From Bacteroidaceae bacterium (GTDB lineage: Bacteria > Bacteroidota > Bacteroidia > Bacteroidales > Bacteroidaceae), in the NCBI GenBank assembly GCA_016302435.1, contig JAEDNQ010000082.1, forward strand, positions 1 to 10,001: a stretch of DNA of 10,001 nt. The letters are read 5' to 3'. A program made the translations under genes and the position numbers. A model generated the notes under the pieces. That model ran no database searches and was not told the origin of the DNA. It was given only the letters and a program-made list of their open reading frames with translations. Below, piece after piece: positions 7,006 to 10,001 of the stretch (its first letter is position 1; each line of letters opens with the position of its first letter).

Positions 7006-7269
7006 ATGAAAAGAGAAGACCAATGGGACAAGAATTACAATGCAATCATCGAGTTCATGCTTGAGCATAAAAGACGCCCATCTAAGCATCGTCCAGAAGA
7101 CAGCAAGATGCTCAACTGGATCAAGTACACAAAGAAGACTATAGTGAATGGCAAAATCTCAGAGAGAAGAAAAGAGAAATTTAAGGTGCTGATGGATATT
7201 GCAGAGAGATTCCAGCGCAAGAATCAGTACACCTACCTCATTCCCCTCGATGAAGAGCAGGATGATTAA
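7006..7269 (+). CDS. Small basic protein resembling a helicase-associated (HA) domain
   Basis: From ATG at 7006 the product has 87 residues and is basic, with an acidic tail (DEEQDD). Its pattern resembles one unit of the helicase-associated domain: an N-terminal W-x-x-x-Y-x-x-I-x-x-F (W7, Y11), then RPSKHRPED, LNWIKYTKK (36-44) with a central Trp, G-x-I-S-x-x-R and a final hydrophobic helix with RKNQY. In that family such units are thought to bind nucleic acid, but here there is no helicase attached, so the role is unknown. The frame is open upstream to ATG 6937, which would overlap comEC by 23 bp and add a 23-residue basic extension. I prefer 7006 because the recognisable domain begins there. 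It ends the plus-strand run before a strong terminator. Confidence 0.75.
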   Translation: MKREDQWDKNYNAIIEFMLEHKRRPSKHRPEDSKMLNWIKYTKKTIVNGKISERRKEKFKVLMDIAERFQRKNQYTYLIPLDEEQDD

Positions 7270-7325
7270 CACACAGACCAAAAGGTAAGTCTATCTATTA
7301 CCCCATCTACACACAGAAAAAAATG

Positions 7326-7364
7326 AAGGAGCTGTCCTCCACATCGGGAGGACAGCTCCTTTTC
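7326..7364. terminator. Strong bidirectional Rho-independent terminator
   Basis: Bases 7326-7340 and 7347-7361 form a perfect 15-bp GC-rich stem (AAGGAGCTGTCCTCC and its complement) around a 6-nt ACATCG loop. The plus strand continues into TTTT and the minus strand leaves the stem toward a T-rich run (the A-run at 7316-7323). It sits between the convergent small-protein gene and GT2 gene and should stop transcription from both sides. Confidence 0.92.
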
Positions 7365-7418
7365 CTCGATCCTGTTGTAGTATTATGATTCCACACTGTC
7401 ATCCTATCAGGCCTTGCT

Positions 7419-8450
7419 CTAAGGTATATATTCCTTCACCAGTTCCTTGAACGTCCGTTTGCCCTTGACATAATACTCCCACAGGAGCAGGAACTCCATG
7501 CGCTGAGGCACTCTTTCACTTGTACGCAGCTGTTGCACATGGCGACGGTCACGGTCATAGTCAACCTTTATCTGCTCAAACTCCCTTCTGGCCTGAAAGA
7601 CAGCAGAGAAATTCTGGAAGTCGAGCTTGAAGAGAAACTGCAAGGCGGCAAGCACATCAAGTACCGCTCGCACACGCATGACATGGCGCAGCTCGCTGTC
7701 AGGCAGATTCTTGTGGAGCATGAGCAGGTTGTTGCGGAAGTTGAGGAAGGTCTTGCGAGGATTGCCCTGATTGAGAGTGGCACCGCCTAAATGATAAGCC
7801 ACGCTGTCTGACACACATACAATAGACTTGCCCAATGTGCGCAGACGCCAACACAGGTCAATTTCCTCCATGTGGGCAAAGAAGCGGGAATCAAGGCCAC
7901 CGCTCTCGCGCCAGTCAGAAGCACGCACCATCAAGGCTGCTCCTGTCGCCCACATGAGCGGGACAATCTCGTCATACTGCCCCTGGTCCTTCTCTATGGT
8001 GCCGAGCACTCGTCCGCGGCAGAAAGGATAACCATACTTGTCCATATATCCCCCAGCCCCTCCAGCATACTCGAAGTGGTCAGGCTCACGCAAGGAGAGG
8101 AGCTTGGGCTGGCAGGCAGCGCACTCTGGATGGGTGTCCATGTAGCGTATCATGGATTCGTTCCATCGAGGCTGCCGCACTTCAACGTCGGAGTTGAGCA
8201 AGAGGAAATATTCATACCCCGGCAACTGAGCCAAAGCACGGTTATACCCCTCAGCAAATCCGAAGTTCTGTTCAAGGATGATATTCTGCACCTGAGGAAA
8301 CTCTGTCAAAAGCATGTTCACGCTACCATCTATGGAAGCGTTGTCTGCCACAATGACATCACCCACACTGTTCTCAAGGACAGTGGGCAGATACTGGCGA
8401 AGCATCTTGGCTCCGTTCCAGTTGAGTATGACTATAGCAAGCTTGCGCAT
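7419..8450 (-). CDS. Family 2 glycosyltransferase (WbbL/rhamnosyltransferase-like)
   Basis: This 343-residue protein has a GT-A fold of the GT2 family. It opens with KLAIVILNWNG (3-13), the nucleotide-sugar-binding strand, followed by VADNASIDGS (34-43), NFGFAEGYN (62-70), the DXD-like LLNSDVEV (84-91) and MWATGAALMV (166-175). The acceptor/catalytic segment is GLDSRFFAHMEEIDLCWR (185-202). The C-terminal part (about 230-343) is helical and basic with one hydrophobic stretch near 262-276, so it probably sits peripherally on the inner membrane. Enzymes of this type add sugars to lipid-linked or cell-surface glycans; donor and acceptor cannot be read from sequence. Its ATG (8448-8450) lies inside the end of mtaB, overlapping by 19 bp, which implies one transcript and coupled translation. 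The functional link with tRNA modification is unclear. Confidence 0.9.
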   Translation of the reverse strand: MRKLAIVILNWNGAKMLRQYLPTVLENSVGDVIVADNASIDGSVNMLLTEFPQVQNIILEQNFGFAEGYNRALAQLPGYEYFLLLNSDVEVRQPRWNESMIRYMDTHPECAACQPKLLSLREPDHFEYAGGAGGYMDKYGYPFCRGRVLGTIEKDQGQYDEIVPLMWATGAALMVRASDWRESGGLDSRFFAHMEEIDLCWRLRTLGKSIVCVSDSVAYHLGGATLNQGNPRKTFLNFRNNLLMLHKNLPDSELRHVMRVRAVLDVLAALQFLFKLDFQNFSAVFQARREFEQIKVDYDRDRRHVQQLRTSERVPQRMEFLLLWEYYVKGKRTFKELVKEYIP

Positions 8451-9739
8451 AGGGCATCTCCTTCTTTATTAAATCCGTCCATGCGGACCATGACTATCTG
8501 ATTGTCGAGCGAGGGTGTGTTGGGAACCTCCACTCTTATGTAGTTGTCGGTGAAGCCATTCATCACCGCCTTGCGTGAAGAGGCATGCTCCAAAAGGACA
8601 GGCCTTTGAGTGCCGATGAAGCGAGAATAGAAGTCACGAGTCTTACGTGCTGATAGCGCCAACACCTGTTGGCTGCGCTCATGCTTTTCTTGCGGGGTGA
8701 CGACATGGGGAATATCAAGGGCTTTAGTGCCAGGACGCTCCGAATAGGAGAATACATGATACTGAGACACATCTATGCTGTCCATGAAATCATATGAGGC
8801 TCTAAAGCACTCGTCCGTCTCACCTCGCGCGCCCACTATGACATCAACACCGATGAAGGCATCTGGCATGACACGACGTATACGCTCTATCTTGCTGCGG
8901 AAAAGGGATGTGTCGTAGTGACGGTGCATGAGACGAAGCACCTCGTCGCTGCCGCTCTGCAGCGGTATGTGGAAGTGAGGCATGAAAGAGCGCGACTGGG
9001 AGCAGTAGTCGATAATCTCGTCCGTGAGGAGATTGGGTTCTATGCTCGAAATACGATAGCGCTCTATGCCCTCCACAGCATCCAAGGCACGGATGAGATC
9101 AAAGAAACTCTCGCCAGTAGTGCGACCAAAGTCACCTATGTTGACTCCCGTAATGACAATTTCCTTGCCACCCTCCTCTGCCACACCTCTTGCCTGCTCC
9201 ACCATGGAGGCTATACTACCATTGCGGCTGCGACCTCGGGCAATGGGTATGGTGCAGTAGGTGCAATAGTAGTTGCAGCCATCCTGCACTTTGAGGAAAT
9301 AGCGGGTGCGGTCACCTCGCGAACAACTGGGCACAAAGGTCTTGATGTCTGCCGTGCGCACTGTATAAGCACCCGTCATCCGTTCTACTATAGCCGGAAT
9401 AATCATGCCTTTCTGCTCCGTTCCAAGAACGAGATCCACACCTCGCGTGGCTATTATCTCATTAGGCTTGAGCTGGGCATAACACCCTGTCACTATGACA
9501 AAAGCTCCAGGATGCTGCTTTACGAGGCGATGAATAGCCTGGCGACACTTGTGGTCAGCCATGTCCGTGACACTGCATGTGTTTACAATGCAAATGTCAG
9601 CTACCTCACCCTTCTGCGCCTTCTTCACCCCACAGCGCATGAGCTCCTGCACCACACTGCTGGTCTCTGCAAAATTGAGCTTGCAGCCCAAGGTGAAATA
9701 GGCAGCTTTCTTGTCTTGTAATATACTTGTATCTATCAT
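8432..9739 (-). CDS. mtaB: tRNA (N6-L-threonylcarbamoyladenosine37-C2)-methylthiotransferase MtaB
   Basis: This 435-residue radical SAM enzyme converts t6A37 to ms2t6A37 in tRNAs reading ANN codons. The N-terminal UPF0004 domain shows YFTLGCKLN (14-22), IVNTCSVTD (51-59) and VTGCYAQL (83-90), giving the cysteines C19, C55 and C86 for one 4Fe-4S cluster. The radical SAM domain carries C155, C159 and C162 (CNYYCTYC, the CX3CX2C motif) for the second cluster, then ITGVNIGDFG, PHFHIPLQSGSDEVLRLMHRHY and YHVFSYSERPGT. A TRAM-type C-terminal domain (about 370-430) ends the protein. The GCKLN form at the first cysteine fits MtaB better than MiaB or RimO. The start ATG at 9739 lies just downstream of a clear promoter box. 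The GT2 gene overlaps its 3' end by 19 bp. Confidence 0.93.
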   Translation of the reverse strand: MIDTSILQDKKAAYFTLGCKLNFAETSSVVQELMRCGVKKAQKGEVADICIVNTCSVTDMADHKCRQAIHRLVKQHPGAFVIVTGCYAQLKPNEIIATRGVDLVLGTEQKGMIIPAIVERMTGAYTVRTADIKTFVPSCSRGDRTRYFLKVQDGCNYYCTYCTIPIARGRSRNGSIASMVEQARGVAEEGGKEIVITGVNIGDFGRTTGESFFDLIRALDAVEGIERYRISSIEPNLLTDEIIDYCSQSRSFMPHFHIPLQSGSDEVLRLMHRHYDTSLFRSKIERIRRVMPDAFIGVDVIVGARGETDECFRASYDFMDSIDVSQYHVFSYSERPGTKALDIPHVVTPQEKHERSQQVLALSARKTRDFYSRFIGTQRPVLLEHASSRKAVMNGFTDNYIRVEVPNTPSLDNQIVMVRMDGFNKEGDALCASLL

Positions 9740-9756
9740 TATCAGAGATTTTGATG

Positions 9757-9764
9757 CAAAGATA
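9757..9764 (-). promoter_or_regulatory. -7 promoter box of mtaB
   Basis: On the minus strand TATCTTTG (9757-9764) is a perfect TAnnTTTG box, 17 bases before the mtaB start codon, so the leader is very short. The -33 element is weak: the nearest TTG candidates give spacers of 16 or 24 nt instead of about 20. Upstream, 9765-9950 holds nothing else I can recognise. Confidence 0.65.
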
Positions 9765-9950
9765 CGCTTTTTTTCAGAGACAATGCCTCAATATCTAAAA
9801 AAACATCACCTCACGAATAATAAAGGCAATATTCAATCGTTATATATGATAAAGGAAAGGGATAATGGTCCAAACACCCCTCATCTTCCCTGACGCGCAA
9901 ATCACACCGTGAGACAACGCACACCTAAAGACTTCACACATATTGTTATA

Positions 9951-9970
9951 GGTAGGTTCTATAAATTAGC
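9951..9970 (+). repeat. Diverged copy of the left-end 20-bp repeat
   Basis: GGTAGGTTCTATAAATTAGC matches the 45-64 unit at 16 of 20 positions, including 16 of the first 18. It lies in the gene-free right edge of the window. About 20 bases later the window ends in TTCGAGCAG, a string also found on the minus strand next to the left element (about 242-250). This hints that a second element begins here but is cut off. Confidence 0.5.
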
Positions 9971-10001
9971 TTTGATGGGATTTTGCTCTATCTTCGAGCA
10001 G

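Noticed and set aside
7872..8501. 209-codon plus-strand frame opposite the GT2 and mtaB genes
   Set aside because: Antisense to two conserved genes, with no promoter, domain or plausible composition.
8918..9721. 267-codon plus-strand frame opposite mtaB
   Set aside because: It is antisense to a well-supported radical SAM gene with all motifs intact, has no recognisable domain, and is a shadow of that gene's codon use.
8432..9739. MiaB or RimO
   Set aside because: The GCKLN form around the first cysteine and the overall motif pattern fit MtaB better.
9711..9893. 60-codon plus-strand frame at the right end
   Set aside because: It begins inside mtaB on the opposite strand, runs through its promoter and shows no recognisable feature.

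Overview
The window reads as an ordinary chromosomal segment of a Bacteroidota bacterium, most likely Bacteroidales and by overall protein character Prevotellaceae. Three things support this. Upstream of three transcription units there are good copies of the Bacteroidota-type -7 promoter box TAnnTTTG. Start codons are preceded by A-rich leaders without a clear Shine-Dalgarno sequence. The encoded families (a retaining-type GH97 glycosidase, a NrnA-like DHH phosphoesterase, a short ComEC, MtaB followed by a GT2 glycosyltransferase) are typical of this group. The genus is an inference; there is no rRNA or other decisive marker.

Layout. Bases 1-260 hold no recognisable gene but are structured: a terminator-like hairpin, a 20-bp tandem duplication, and a 127-bp segment bounded by a perfect 12-bp inverted repeat. 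Bases 261-3434 carry two minus-strand genes: a secreted GH97 glycosidase and, upstream of it, a DHH/DHHA1 phosphoesterase, separated by about 120 bp containing a degenerate 9-bp tandem repeat. An AT-rich divergent promoter region follows (3435-3688). Bases 3689-7269 form a plus-strand run: a membrane-anchored coiled-coil protein of unknown function, ribulose-phosphate 3-epimerase (rpe), a ComEC-type DNA-uptake channel protein, and a small basic protein resembling a helicase-associated domain. A strong bidirectional terminator at about 7326-7361 separates this run from a convergent minus-strand pair, a GT2 glycosyltransferase and mtaB (tRNA t6A methylthiotransferase), whose reading frames overlap by 19 bp. 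Bases 9740-10001 hold the mtaB promoter and, at the far end, a diverged copy of the repeat seen at the left end.

Functionally these are mostly housekeeping genes (pentose phosphate pathway, nanoRNA or pAp turnover, tRNA modification) beside envelope and uptake functions (GH97, ComEC, GT2). I see no CRISPR array, transposase, phage gene, tRNA or rRNA, and no convincing new defence or mobile system. The best leads are the repeat element at 1-260, the 9-bp repeat, the uncharacterised coiled-coil protein, and a 27-codon mini-ORF bridging that gene and rpe.
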